Translations under genes and position numbers: made by a program
Part shown: in pieces, positions 1 through 10,795 of the stretch
Layout of the letters: every line of letters begins with the position of its first letter
Numbering within the stretch: position 1 is the first letter of the stretch
The notes under the pieces: model-generated
The model's database searches: none
Seen by the model: the letters and a program-made list of their open reading frames with translations, nothing else
Told to the model about the DNA's origin: nothing
NCBI RefSeq assembly: GCF_041146395.1
Contig: NC_090989.1
Span: 246,440,843-246,504,842, forward strand
From: Eulemur rufifrons
Lineage: Eukaryota > Chordata > Mammalia > Primates > Lemuridae
DNA: 64,000 nt
Reading direction: 5' to 3'

Positions 1-206
1 TGTCTCAAGCTCTGGAATGGGTGTTTTTACTCATATAGCCTCATTTAATCCTTACAACAGCCCTGTGAAGTCAGAATTATAACCCCTGGTTTACAAATGG
101 AATGGAAACTTAGGGGTAATGTCACACAGCAGCTTGAAGTGGCAGAGCTAGTTGATTAAACCCAAGTCTCTGTCTACTAGTCTAGTTCTAGTTCCACCAC
201 ACTGTA
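1..206 (-). mobile_element. MIR SINE, antisense
   Basis: The run shows the antisense MIR order: TTTAATCCTTACAACAGCCC, a degenerate lower-strand copy of the 'AAAATGGGGAT' core, then CACACAGC and GGCAGAGCTAG, ending near a CCACCACACTG. It is diverged and starts at the window edge. Confidence 0.75.
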
Positions 207-251
207 AATGTATTTTGTTGATGCCCATTCTGTCTTGCCAATGTTATTTAG

Positions 252-638
<387 letters not shown>

Positions 639-907
639 AGAAAATACAAACTTTAAAATGCAAAGGCCAATCATAAACTCAACTCCCCAGTACCCCATGT
701 CTGAGAAGCTCAGCCCTATGGACATTTTTCATTCTCACAGGCCTTGGTATAATATTTTGAGAGAGGATGAAACTCAGCCGCAGTCTCATGAGAAAGGTTG
801 TCAAAAGGATGCAATGATTTCTACAATGCACTTGACTGATGAACAAACTATTCATTTTAGAAAAATGTGCAGAGCAATTTAGAGCAACTAGACATTCTGG
901 ACATTAT

Positions 908-998
908 GTAAACTGCTCGAGGACAGGGACTCTGTCTGCTTTGCTCTCTTGGTACCTAAAATAGCTACTTGGCAAACACTCACTGAATGAATGAATGG
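908..998 (+). mobile_element. L2 3' end
   Basis: GAGGACAGGGACTCTGTCTG followed by a degenerate 'cacatagtaggcgctcaata' block and CACTGAATGAATGAATGG is the terminal part of LINE2. Confidence 0.7.
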
Positions 999-1309
999 CA
1001 ATAACAGGTAGCTGTAGGCCAGCAAAGGGTTTTCATGAGGCTAAGTCATCCTCTGCCCCATCTTAGAATGGAATTTGGGAATGGTTAAAGTACCTGGACA
1101 CACTCTGCAGGCATTTCAGAGATGATTTTTTAAAAGAATCAAAAATCAAAAAAAGATTCATTTATTTAAAAGTTCTAGCAAAACAAACAAATCAGGTTTA
1201 TGAAATTTCTTCATCCTAAACAACCTCCTAAAATCAATCATTGAAAAGCCTTTAGCCATGTGAAGGAAAATCTGGGAAATAATGACATAAGCAATGAATG
1301 GTAGCATAT

Positions 1310-1537
1310 GACAAGGGCATAGATTTTCAGTCAGATACTCTTAAGCTCAAACTCTGACTGCTAAATTGGCATTAGCTGTACAACCTGGAGAAAGCCCCTT
1401 ACCTTGTTTAAATGTCAGGCTCCTCACTGGTAAAATGGAATATTAACTTCACTTTTGCTTTATTGAGTTTTAAGAATTAAGAAAGATGAACAGTGGTAGG
1501 CACACTGCCTGGCATTTAGCAGGCTCAATAAATATGA
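1310..1537 (+). mobile_element. MIR SINE
   Basis: The order is the MIR sense order: ACTCTTAAGCTCAAACTCTG, 'tgtacaacctggagaaagcc', CTCACTGGTAAAATGGAAT, then 'actgcctggcatttagcagg' and CTCAATAAAT. It is diverged with small gaps. Confidence 0.8.
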
Positions 1538-2756
1538 ATTCCCTCCCTTGCTTTCCTTAATCTTTCCTGCCCTGACACTTGTTTCAGAGGTAGGTAAGAT
1601 CATGTCACTGTTTTATAAATGTTCTTATTCCTCCTTTTTAGAGACTTTTTAAAAACACATGAGTTGGAGGAGCTCTAAGTTTTCTACTCATCTTTTTCTG
1701 AGTATCAGATCTAAAACATTAAATCCTATTATGTAACAAAAACAGGGAATCTGGGGGCTAGAACATAAAAATTATTGTAATTAGACTGGCAATAGAATTC
1801 TTTTTAAAGTCCATGGCTTTCTATTTTTCTGTCTTGGCAGTTATCTCTAAAAATGGTTAAAGAGATACAATCAAAGAAGAGGTGGCCCTTGCTTCTGAAG
1901 TTACTGTTTTGAGGGCTTTAACAGGGACATCTGTTGGGTTTTTAACAAAGGAAGCCAGAGGAGTTCAAGGGAGAGTGAAGGAGACTATAGTTTACAAGGG
2001 ATCCACATCTGTTTGGTATTCTCCCATCTGAGAAAGCTCGACTTCTGAAATAACATGGGTCGCAGTTAAACTTGAATCTAGGAACAGATGAAAGCTTTCC
2101 TTTCCTCAGTGTTTCAGTGGTAGAGATCAACAGCTGTTTATATCCTTTAATACCTAACTAAGGATGAAGCCTTCACATCTGTCAGTATTTTCCGGTTCTA
2201 TTTCCTTGGATCACAGTGGGGAGGAGGTAAAGTTTGAACCCCTCCCAATTCCTAGGCAGGAACACAGAAATACGCCCAGGATTCAAAGCTATAATTCTAA
2301 GCAGAACTCCCCATTTTTCATCCACCCAGGGTCTGCTGTTTCCGTAGAGACTTCGTGATAATTTCCATGATAATGACTCATGACAGCACAAAGATCAAAA
2401 AGAAGAAAAGTAGGCTGGAGTCAGGAGGAGGAAGAAGAGGAAGAAATGGAGTGTAACAGAGAGAATGGCTCCTAAAAATAGGTTCTTGCAAAAGACCTCG
2501 ACAATAACATCTGAGGGTAAACCACACAGGTGAGCAGGAGGCTGAGGAAGACCCTCATAGTGAGGGCAGATGGTGATGGTTTTACTAACCCCTACCATTA
2601 CACCTTGGAAAAGTTAAACAGAGAAAATAAAACACCATGAAAGCAAGGTGCAGGAAATATCTAGGAAGGAATAGAAAAAGATCTGGAGACATTTTTTTAA
2701 GTTTGCTTTGATCATCAGTGCCACGAACATGTAAAGACCTTATAAAGGTTATTTTT

Positions 2757-2935
2757 CCACTCATCTATCCATTCATCCATCCAACAACTTATAAGACACC
2801 AGGACTAGACTTAGGGCTGGGGGATATTCAAATGAATTAGACATATTACATAGCTTAAGGAGCTTATATTCTAATAGGTATAAGACATAGTGTCTGAGCT
2901 GGGCCTCAAAGGAGAGAATTCTAGACAAACAAGTG
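2757..2935 (+). mobile_element. L2 fragment
   Basis: It begins with TCCATTCATCCATCCAACAA, then 'gacaccaggactagacttag', GGATATTCAAATGAA and GGAGCTTATATTCTAATAGG. This is the LINE2 block usually read as 'accaggcactgtgctaggca ... ggagcttacattctagtggg'. Confidence 0.7.
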
Positions 2936-3075
2936 GGTGATTACAGAAGGAGAAAACTACATGGATAAAACCAGAGTGGTAAAAAAACAGACTGTTTCTG
3001 GGGGAATGAAAAGCATTCTGGGTGGCTACAAGAAACAGAGTAATGTTGGGTGCTTATTAAAAGTGCAGGTTCATG

Positions 3076-3525
3076 AGAAACTTAAACAATTCAATAGTAA
3101 GAAAACAAATAACCCAATTAAAAAATGGGCAAAGGCTATGAATAGACATTTCTCAAAAGAAGACATATAAATGGCCAATGAGTATATGAATGCATAAAGA
3201 AAATGTGGTTTATGTACACAATAAAATACTATTCAGCCTTAAAAAAAGAATGAAATTCTGTTATTTGCAGCAACAGAGATGAACCTGGAGGGCATTCTGT
3301 TAAGTGAAATAAGCTCAGCACTGAAGGACAAATACTGCATGATCTTTATGGAATCTAAATAAGGTGATCTCATAGAAGTAGAGAGTAGAACGGTGGTTAC
3401 CACAGACTGGAAGTTGGGGAGGGAGGCTCAAGAAATGTTGGTTAAAGGATACAAAATTTCAGTTAGATAGGAGGAATAAGTTCAAAAGATCAATTATACA
3501 ACATGGTGACTACAGTTAAAAAAAA
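3076..3525 (+). mobile_element. L1 3' end (ORF2 tail plus 3'UTR)
   Basis: The plus strand encodes NNPIKKWAKAMNRHFSKEDI at about 3111-3170, a hallmark of the L1 ORF2 C-terminal region, but it stops at once. The rest of ORF2 is missing. After a deletion near 3190 the L1M-type 3' sequence follows: AAATACTATTCAGCCTTAAA, CAACAGAGATGAACCTGGAG, TAAGTGAAATAAGC, ATCTCATAGAAGTAGAGAGT and ACAACATGGTGACTACAGTT. It is an old, internally deleted and non-functional fragment. Confidence 0.9.
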
Positions 3526-3650
3526 GTGCGGGTTCTTAGGTCTCACCTAGGAGATTCTGATTTAATTGTTAAGGGAGAAGATCAAGGAATTTGCATTTTG
3601 AACAGAAAGCCTAAGTAATTCTGATACAAACAAAAGTTTGACAACTCTAA
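3526..3650 (+). mobile_element. MER5-type hAT relic
   Basis: The order 'gagattctgatttaattg', GAATTTGCATTTTGAACAG, 'ctaagtaattctgat' and TTGACAACTCT resembles the MER5A/B right half. It is diverged with no clear inverted ends. Confidence 0.5.
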
Positions 3651-3850
3651 TTTCAATAGCTTAACATTTCTCAAAAGATACTAATGATGTTCTATTTAAC
3701 AACAAAAAGAAAAGGTACCAGGGTCAAATTAGGAAACGCCACATACTAAAGTATTCTTTTCTTGAAAATTCATAATGTACACTGGTATATTAAAAACCCT
3801 GCAGTAAAGAAGTCAATTTCACTTGGCATTTCCCAAACTTATTTTTCCAT

Positions 3851-3862
3851 GGGGGGGGGGGG
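3851..3862. repeat. (G)12 homopolymer
   Basis: Twelve G in a row followed by CGG. It interrupts all plus-strand reading frames nearby and is prone to slippage and sequencing error. Confidence 0.95.
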
Positions 3863-4794
3863 CGGAAATCATGGTACACTCATTGAGCTCTCTCAGAATA
3901 ACAGAGCATAAATTGGGTAGAGGTGAAACAGAGAATTCTGATCAGGGAAGCTTGTCATCTGAGCATGCAATGACTAAGAAAATGTATAGAAAAAGAAAAA
4001 AGTCAATTACTCTGGGGGATATGAAGGCATCCATTGATTTCCTCCAAACAAAGCCTAAAACCATCTATGATGTCCTGTTTTCCAAGCAGACAGCCAGAGG
4101 CTCCCTCACTCTCAAGTAACACACCATGGCTCTGGGCTTGTAACCACAGCTGCCAGAGAGAGCAGGAATGCCCCGAGTTCAAAGCATCCAGGAGCAGACA
4201 CAAGGGGAATGATGAAGAAGAGTTATCCCTACCCACATTTATTTATCTTTATTGCTATCACATGTTCAGTACAGAGCATTGGCAGCTGCTTGAAAGGCTT
4301 CTGGAAAAGAAAAATTCCTCCCAGCTCCAAATGTAGCCTCCGACAGTCAATGACAACGCAAAAGACATGATCCTAGGAAATTCCCACTCCTCCAAGGTGC
4401 ATAATAGATGCCAAAGGGAGTTTTTGAAACCTGTCTTCTTCCTTCTACACTGTGAATGGAGGGGATGTGCCCTACCACACACCCCACCTCCTTCCTGTTA
4501 ACAAGGGACAGGAGAGCACGAGGGGACGGGATAAGCCAAGGCAACACCAGCATTCTGACATATTAGTTTGTGTGCTGAATATTTCAAGATGTATATACTG
4601 CACCAATCAATTGATACACTTTTTTTTCTGGTATAAACTTAATTACTTCCATACACCCCTTCTCAACTTTCCATATGCCACATAGGGACACCCCTCCCCC
4701 ACATCTAGAGGTGATTTCAACTGTGTGTTTCAAATACTCTCTTTGTGCTCCAGCCATCTCAGAGCTTTGTGATAATACTTTCCAATGGCACAAG

Positions 4795-4975
4795 TATTTA
4801 TTCAATCATTCCACAAACATTCTCTGTTTACAAAGGTTCCAGGGCAATGTGCTAGGCACTGGAGATAACAACAGTGGAAGTAGGAGATTGCTCATTCCTA
4901 CTACGCCTAGGGCATAAAACACTACAATTCTAAATTGAGCCTATCAGTACATGGGAAATCCAATGACTAACAGCA
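4795..4975 (+). mobile_element. L2 fragment
   Basis: TATTTATTCAATCATTCCAC, 'caatgtgctaggcactggag' and GATAACAACAGTGG are the LINE2 'ttattgagcacc ... gctaggcactggggat' motif. The rest is strongly diverged. Confidence 0.65.
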
Positions 4976-5311
4976 TAAAGAAATATAAGAGGTAGAAAAG
5001 ATTTGGTCCTTCTCCTTGAAGCATTTCATGGTCTATAGCACAAAGAAAACAAAATGATTTGCATTTCAAGTGTCCCACTGGGTCCAGCAGCTATGCAAAG
5101 GTCAGAGTTAACAGCACAGCCTGGAATTAATAATCTATGACTAGGAGAGGGAGGAGAATGCCAGGATCTTTTTTTTTTCACCAGAATCTAAACCCCATGT
5201 TTGTTTCATCCCCAGACAAATCCATGAATTCTCATACTGGGATTTCTTAATCCTGAGATGAATACTAGTGATTGCATCAGAGTCAATGTAACTTTAACTG
5301 GTCAATTAGCC

Positions 5312-5340
5312 AAAAAAAAAAAAAAAAAAATTTTTTTTTT
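5312..5340. repeat. A19-T10 homopolymer palindrome
   Basis: Nineteen A are followed directly by ten T, giving a self-complementary block of at least 20 bases. It lies about 340 bases below the MOB3B donor, inside the intron. Confidence 0.95.
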
Positions 5341-5672
5341 ACCAAGTTCAGTGGGTGGGTTTGAAGTCTAGTCCTAAGGAAGCCAACGAGATAAAATCTA
5401 ACATTTCACCAAGTCAGTGTTCCCCAGCCTGTGGTATGTGTACCACTGGGATCCACAAAATAAACATAAGTGTTCCATACATGTGTTTTGTTTTTTTTTT
5501 TAATTTCAATGAGGCTCTTAGATATGAAAAAAGAAACTGTAGGTGTATGAATGATGGAATTTAGGGAAACATTGACGTGTGTGCTTCCTAGCATTCAAAG
5601 GCAGTCTGTAACTTTTCTGAGCTTGGGGTGGGAGTAGGGGTGGTTGGCAAAAAAACTGAGAACTGGTTATGG

Positions 5673-5681
5673 ACTTACCCA
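5673..5681 (-). other. MOB3B: splice donor of the MOB3B exon
   Basis: The minus strand reads TGG|GTAAGT, a near-perfect U1 match. The exon ends at 5679 after the first base of a Gly codon, so the intron is phase 1. The Mob-domain similarity stops here; continued reading gives unrelated residues. Confidence 0.93.
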
Positions 5682-6096
5682 CACATGTTGGAAATATGTC
5701 CTCATTGTTGATCTGAACCTCGATCCAATCCATAAGAAGGTTCATGTACTGCGGAGCTGGCAATGCTGTCGGCTTCTTATACTTGAGGTCATCCTGCCAC
5801 CGATACTCATATTTGGGGCCCCCTGACATCACAGGGCAGGTCCGCTCGGTGCAGAACTCACATATGGTGCCGTAGATGAGGTTGATCCGATTGAAGAAGT
5901 CCACCACATGTACAGCCACCCAGTCATTCTGGTCCTCCCCACTGGGCAGCTGCACGGCTGCCTTCAGGTCCACACCCGAGTTGAGGGACGCCTGAGCCCG
6001 TTTGTGCAGCTCAAACCTCTGTGTACCGGGTTCAAATTTCCTCTTGGGCCGGAAGGTCTTGTCCTTGTTAAATACCTGTTTCAGGGCTATGGACAT
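5679..6096 (-). CDS. MOB3B: MOB3B (MOB kinase activator 3B), first coding exon, residues 1-139 plus one base
   Basis: The exon encodes the N-terminal two thirds of a MOB3 protein, opening with [15 protein letters not shown] and ending FPTCV plus the first base of a Gly codon. MOB proteins are small zinc-binding adaptors that regulate Ste20/NDR-type kinases; MOB3 members are reported to act with MST1 rather than LATS/NDR (family knowledge). Visible Mob-domain marks are [15 protein letters not shown] (about 64-78), Cys82 and Cys87 in [10 protein letters not shown] (two of four zinc ligands; Cys79 is extra), GGPKYEYRW (92-100) and the helix [11 protein letters not shown] (120-130). The His ligands are expected in the next exon, outside the window. 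The paralogue is chosen on SIALKQVF and [15 protein letters not shown], which I recall as MOB3B rather than MOB3A or MOB3C. The ATG at 6096 has A at -3 and an in-frame stop upstream at 6217-6219. There are no frameshifts or internal stops. The intact donor argues against a processed pseudogene. Confidence 0.93.
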
Positions 6097-6294
6097 GGTC
6101 TTCTCCTTTGCTTCCTTTCTTTTGCAGGAATCAAAAAGGCACCTGGAACTTTTCAGGGAGAGATCGCAACCCAACAGGGTTTTCCACTGCCAGCCCTCAG
6201 GCCCCAGTCTTGCAGTCTACAGCTTTTAATCTCTTTTAAATAGCCCCTTCCACCTTCCTCTTGAACGATTTCCAAGGGAACCTCATGTTCCTTC
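6097..6294 (-). other. MOB3B: MOB3B 5'UTR portion of the same exon (predicted)
   Basis: About 198 bases lie between the predicted acceptor and the MOB3B start codon. The reading frame of the CDS has a stop at 6217-6219, so translation cannot extend far upstream in frame. The only ATG in this leader is at 6286-6284, which opens a 16-codon uORF listed separately. The extent rests on splice-site recognition; a transcript alignment would settle it. Confidence 0.7.
6236..6286 (-). CDS. upstream ORF in MOB3B leader, 16 codons
   Basis: An ATG eight bases inside the predicted exon start opens a 16-residue frame (MRFPWKSFKRKVEGAI) ending in TAA. It has A at -3, so its context is usable. It ends about 140 bases before the MOB3B ATG and does not overlap it, which would allow reinitiation. 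It would matter only if the predicted acceptor at 6294 is used. No homology is claimed for the peptide; its value, if any, would be regulatory. Confidence 0.4.
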   Translation of the reverse strand: MRFPWKSFKRKVEGAI

Positions 6295-6326
6295 CTAAAG
6301 ACAGAAGAGAAAAGGGAACTCGTGAG
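6295..6326 (-). other. MOB3B: predicted splice acceptor and branch point before the MOB3B exon
   Basis: The minus strand has a long pyrimidine tract (TTCCCTTTTCTCTTCTG) followed by TCTTTAG|GAAGG, with AG at 6296-6295. A CTCAC that fits the yUnAy branch consensus places its A at 6323, about 28 bases from the AG. This is by far the best acceptor within several hundred bases upstream of the start codon. Confidence 0.75.
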
Positions 6327-6779
6327 TGCCCAGTTTCCATTTAAGAAATGACAAAGGCTTAGACCTGATTTTGCCCTCGTGTTCCTTGCTGTGCCCATTT
6401 CCATGCAGGTATATGGACATGAGGTCAAGCCACTGCCCTGTGACTTGGTACTGATGATGGAAATCATGCAAATAACTAAAGAAGAAAAGGCATCACACTT
6501 TCTTCATGGCCTTTGTCAAATGTCTGCGGGCTCTTCTCTGTGTGATCATAGGCTCAGGGGACCTCTCCAAGAAGTTATGGTGTTGATCAATGACCTGTCC
6601 CTATCCCACATGGGCTCCTTTTTGAGCCCCACCCTGCCATTGCCCCCTGATGGGTATGGGGCCACTACCCTGTGGACCGCTGATGGAAGGGGGCGGCTAC
6701 CATACCAAGCTGGCTAATAAGAATGTCTCTCTTGGGAATTTGGAATCAGGACCTATTCTTTCTTGGGCATTATCCATGA

Positions 6780-7170
6780 GAGGTGATAAAAACTGGGTGT
6801 GATTGAACGCTGTTTGGACCATGTGTAGTGGAGTTGAGACAGCTGGTCTGCAGAGCCAAGGTTGGGGGAGAGAAGGAAGAGGAAGAGGAGGAAGCTGTTG
6901 ATACTCAGAGAAACAGAGACAAGAGCCCAAGTGGCCTCAGGGAGAGGAAGATATGAGAAAAACAGAAAGATAGTGAGAAAGGAAGCGTGGCTTCTGGCTT
7001 CTTTAGTTCCTGATAATCTTCTAGAAACTGGTTCCAATTCCTCTTGAAGCCCAGCTGTACCTCCCACCTTTTGGGATACATTTGTTTTTCCTGAACTAGT
7101 CAAATAAATCCCTTATTTTATTTCAGCTAACTCAAGTTCTGTTTCTTTCCAAGGATGCCTAACTATGACA
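6780..7170 (+). mobile_element. possible ancient LTR relic
   Basis: A purine-rich stretch (GAAGAGGAAGAGGAGGAAGC) is followed by CTGAACTAGTCAAATAAATC, 'cttattttatttcagctaac' and a Gln/Phe-like TTCTGTTTCTTTCC. This resembles the polyadenylation end of several old mammalian LTRs (MLT/MER class). I cannot fix the family or the 5' boundary. Confidence 0.4.
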
Positions 7171-7242
7171 GCATTTGTCACCCCTACAATGTGCCATCCT
7201 ACCTAACCTTAATATCACACCTTATCACACTGCACTTTGAGG

Positions 7243-7447
7243 CAGAGCTGTCCAAAAGCACTTTGTGTGACAATACAAATGTTTTATCTATCCTGTCCTA
7301 TAGGATACCCATTAGCCACATGTGGCTATTGAGCACTTGAAATGTGGCAAGTGTGACTGGGGAACTGAATTTTATATTATATCTAATTTTAATTAATTTA
7401 ATTAAATAGCCACACATGGCTAGTGGCTACCATAATGGACAGCACAG
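7243..7447 (+). mobile_element. non-autonomous hAT element with 8-bp TSD
   Basis: The ends are imperfect inverted repeats (CAGAGCTGTCCA and, reversed, CTGTGCTGTCCA). The body carries TAGCCACATGTGGCTATTGA, CACTTGAAATGTGGC and a near-mirror TAGCCACACATGGCTAGTGG. It is flanked by CTTTGAGG at 7235-7242 and CTTTGAAG at 7448-7455, an 8-bp duplication with one mismatch as expected for hAT transposition. The subfamily (MER3/MER58-like) is uncertain. Confidence 0.85.
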
Positions 7448-7459
7448 CTTTGAAGTCTT

Positions 7460-9130
7460 CAATGTTCTCTTCTCCACTATCTTATTGACCCTTACAAAAT
7501 TCTGGTGAGGTTTATAGATTTATAGTAGGCATAATAGATTTTCAGCAGGTATCCTTCCCCCTAGATCTCAAGGAGATAAAATTACTTATCTAATAAGGTC
7601 CATAGCTAGCAGGGGGCACAGTTGGTATTAAAATCCAGTTTGTTGACTCCTAGCAAATGCTTTTTCCATGTGGCCTTATATTTTAAAAAGTAATGGCCTT
7701 TGACCTTTCTTTCCTGCTGGTTTATGAAGCTCCCTTTAACCAGAGCTTCCATCCACATATTCCCCAAAGACTGCTAGTATAGATTGGCTAGAAGTGAAAG
7801 CTATGTCCTGTGGCCTTCAAATAGAGAAGAGAGAACTGATTCACCACAGGTCAAGCCCTAACAAAATGAGCCAACAGCTGTAGCCAGATTCAGAAGAGCC
7901 CATCATGAAATCCGTTAAAATGGACTTGGAGTACGATCCCATAGAACTGTTTTTTCTCTACCTGGAATAGGTTCTTCCATTCCACACTCAAATATGGCTC
8001 GATGATGCTTCCAACCTTAAGTATGAAAGCAAAGTAATACACCTGAGACATCCCATTAGCCGCTTACACCCTGCTCTTTGCTCAGAACTGCTAATCTTGC
8101 AGCTAAGTGCCTCTCCCCCCACTCCCTGCAGCCTGTGCCAACTCACTTCCTCCCTCTTCACCCCACCCTCCTCCTAATAGGCTTTCACCAAAATGCCCTA
8201 TCTGTGACATGGTTATTTTCCCTCCTCACATGACATTGAACACACACACTCCCCACAAAGAGATCCATGTGGAAAAGCAGATCACATGACACTGTGCCTG
8301 AGGCTGCCTGTGAAATCACACACTCTTGAGTACTTCGGAATGTCACCTGCAAGGATCTCAGCACACAAGCTCTGCAAACTCTAGGGAAGGAATGGGGCAA
8401 TCTCTTTTTCAAAAGAATACCTTCCCAAAGGCTTAGTCTGCTGGAAAGAGGCTTAAGAAAACTGAGGGCCTTCAAAGGGCATTTCCAAAAGAGAAGTAAG
8501 AGCTGGAGGTTGGGAACACAGAGAAAGGATGGTAAGCACTTAAAAAAAAAAAAAAAAGTACACAATAGTCTCTCTATGTCTCAAATGTTAATTGCTGATA
8601 GTAAAGCAGTAAACACTCAACAGCTGCCCCCTCATGTCTTGAGCAAATAAGACTTGCTGTTCTGTTATTCTGATAATGAGGGCACCATCAATTCCCACAG
8701 TTCTCAGAGCAACCTTCTTTCATCACCTTGCATGACCCTTGGGACCACTAACTCTGCTGTTTCCAGTGGCCCAGAGTGTCTGCTTGCATGGACACCAGTG
8801 TGGAAACCTTTGCAGACACCATCAGCAAGTCCGCCTGGCACCTCTGACCGGAGCACATGAATGAGACAGAATACTCACAGCAAATCCTCCCCATCACAAA
8901 GGCTGGCAGTGACTGGCACTCCCAAATAGTTAAATAATTATTAAAACCTTGTTTGAACTTTGGGGATTTTTCTTACAGAGATACTTAAATAACAAACTTC
9001 AAGATACCAATCTCTTGAACTAGATGGGCATTTTTCCAAAACCTTAAATCACCCTCCCTTTTTGCCCCAACTTAACAGGCTTACCTGAGAGAGAGGGCAT
9101 CTTTGGAGGACTATTTCTCAACCAAATCCC
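7460..9130. other. intron, no element recognised
   Basis: The sequence is mixed unique DNA with an A15 run near 8540. The longest open frames (60-126 codons near 8107-8565) have pyrimidine-rich, low-complexity products and no recognisable domain. Confidence 0.6.
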
Positions 9131-9139
9131 TTCATGCTG

Positions 9140-9365
9140 CTGTTGCCCACCATTTATTGAACACTGCCATGCACCAGATTCATTACATCTATTATTAACA
9201 TTTCTAACCCTCTCCCACCACACCTTGCATGGTGGAAGTTTTTATGATCATTTGATATAGCAAAAACAAATGAGGTTTCAACTAGATAAAATAATTTTCC
9301 AGAAATCACAAAGTTAGTAGATGGTAAGGCTAAATTTTGAACCCATCTCTCTGGCACTGAAACAT
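9140..9365 (-). mobile_element. MIR-like SINE, antisense
   Basis: ACCATTTATTGAACACTGCC, 'agaaatcacaaagttagtag' and GAACCCATCTCTCTGGCA follow the antisense MIR order with a diverged middle. Confidence 0.6.
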
Positions 9366-9484
9366 AGATCTTTTTCTCACTAAAGCTGTTTTAAAATCTC
9401 ATGACCATTTTTATGTTTTCAAAGCTCCTGCACTTGCATATTTCAAAGCTCCTCGCAAAAAGACTACAAAGGAAGCTAGAACAG

Positions 9485-9560
9485 GTGGTATTATTATCTC
9501 CATTTTATAGACGAGGAAACAGAAACTCTGATCTCCTGGTGTTTGGTCCAAACTTGTTAA
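9485..9560 (-). mobile_element. MIR core fragment, antisense
   Basis: TATTATTATCTCCATTTTAT plus AGACGAGGAAACAGAAACTC is the antisense MIR core. Confidence 0.65.
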
Positions 9561-9905
9561 TCATTCTGACACAGTCAGACATGAGGATGTGTCTTTGAGT
9601 GAAGCTTTTTCACCCAAAGTGAAATCTCTTAAGAAGGGATAGGCTTGTCAGCGAGGCCCCCATGTATAAAGACAATGGCAATCCAGGACGGACAGTAACA
9701 GATTTGCGATGCCACTGAATGACTGAACAAAGAGGCACCCGTCTGTGCCTTTTCCAAGTGCCACATGCCATATTGGCACAGGTACCCCAAAGAGTTTTGA
9801 AATTAAAAAGGGAAAGTAAATCCACCTGGCCCTACTTTTCCAACCCAGAGCCCCACTGGGACCCCTGCTGATAATTTATACTGTCAGCTAATTAAATGGT
9901 CGAAG

Positions 9906-10050
9906 CAGTGCTTATCAAATGTCAATGCCAGATCTTGTTAAAATGCAGGTTCTGCTTCAATTGGTCTGGGTGGCACCTAAGATTCTATCTAATAAGCTTC
10001 CAGGTGATGCCCAACCTACTGGTCCATGGATGACACTTTAAGTACCAAGG
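9906..10050 (+). mobile_element. MER5A-type hAT element
   Basis: CAGTGCTTATCAAATG, ATCTTGTTAAAATGCAGGTT, 'ttcaattggtctgggtgg', TCCAGGTGATGCCCAACC and CTGGTCCATGGATGACACTT follow the MER5A consensus from end to end. Confidence 0.8.
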
Positions 10051-10051
10051 C

Positions 10052-10145
10052 CTGATCTCACTAAGGGAGCTTGTTAGAAATGAAGACTCTCAGGCTTCAC
10101 CCCAGACCCAGTAGATCTAAATCTGCATTTTAACAAAATCTCAGA
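10052..10145 (+). mobile_element. second MER5-type fragment
   Basis: GAGCTTGTTAGAAATGAAGA, 'tcaggcttcaccccagac', CCAGTAGATCTAAATCTGCA and TTTTAACAAAATCTCAG match the middle of MER5A/B. It abuts the preceding MER5A and may be a separate insertion. Confidence 0.65.
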
Positions 10146-10662
10146 AGAAGTATATTCTTTGCGAAGTAATGGGTTGGAGCGCTGCCTAGCTGGCTGAGTA
10201 AAGGAATGAATAAATAAACTTCCATTTGTTGTTTTGTCGACAGTTTGCTTCATAAACAGAGTCTTCAGTTGAGTGTGTTTGGGAAAAAGAATAAGGACAG
10301 ACTCACTGTTTTGATTACAACTGCCTTGACAGATGGTGACAATGACCAGGTCTTTTGATCTGGACTGACTTGGATAGCCCAGCACTCAGCACCTAGGAGG
10401 TCCCCAGTGAATACCTTTTTATAAATGCCAGATGGAGCACAACTGCTGCTACTACAGCCTCATGCAGAAAAGCTTCTTTGGCTGACGGAAAATGTTGCAC
10501 TAGCAACAACCCAGTGGTTATTCTCCATCCTTGTCCAGTCTCCAGAAAAAAAGGAACAAGTCATAAGTTTTGTCGCCTGGGCAGAAACTAAAAGCAAATT
10601 CTGTGTTATGAATAGCACCCATGACAATGCCAGTTCTCGGTAGATATTCGAAGCCAATTGCT

Positions 10663-10795
10663 CATTCAATCAATAAACATTTATTAAAGGCCTTATATGT
10701 GCCAGATACAAGGCTAGGCATGAAGGACATAGAGTTAATTAAAATTTGGTCCTTGCCCATGAATACTTTACAATTTAGTGTCTAGTTCTGAGGTT
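10663..10795 (+). mobile_element. L2 fragment
   Basis: CAATCAATAAACATTTATTA, 'tatgtgccagatacaaggct', 'ggtccttgcccatgaatac' and TTTACAATTTAGTGTCTAG is a diverged LINE2 3' region. Confidence 0.8.

Noticed and set aside
3076..3170. L1 ORF2 peptide as a coding gene
   Set aside because: Only about 20 recognisable residues remain before a stop, with deletions on both sides.
5518..5678. Continuation of the MOB3B frame past residue 139
   Set aside because: Mob-domain similarity ends exactly at the GTAAGT donor; the following residues are translated intron.
6097..6174. A 26-residue N-terminal extension of the MOB3B frame that would begin MGCDLS, a myristoylation-like motif
   Set aside because: The codon at 6174-6172 is TTG, not ATG. 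The first in-frame ATG is at 6096, so the extension and its motif are artefacts of allowing alternative starts.
5679..6294. The MOB3B match as a processed pseudogene
   Set aside because: Intact frame, a consensus donor at the expected boundary, a good acceptor with a branch site, and no poly(A) tail or target duplication.
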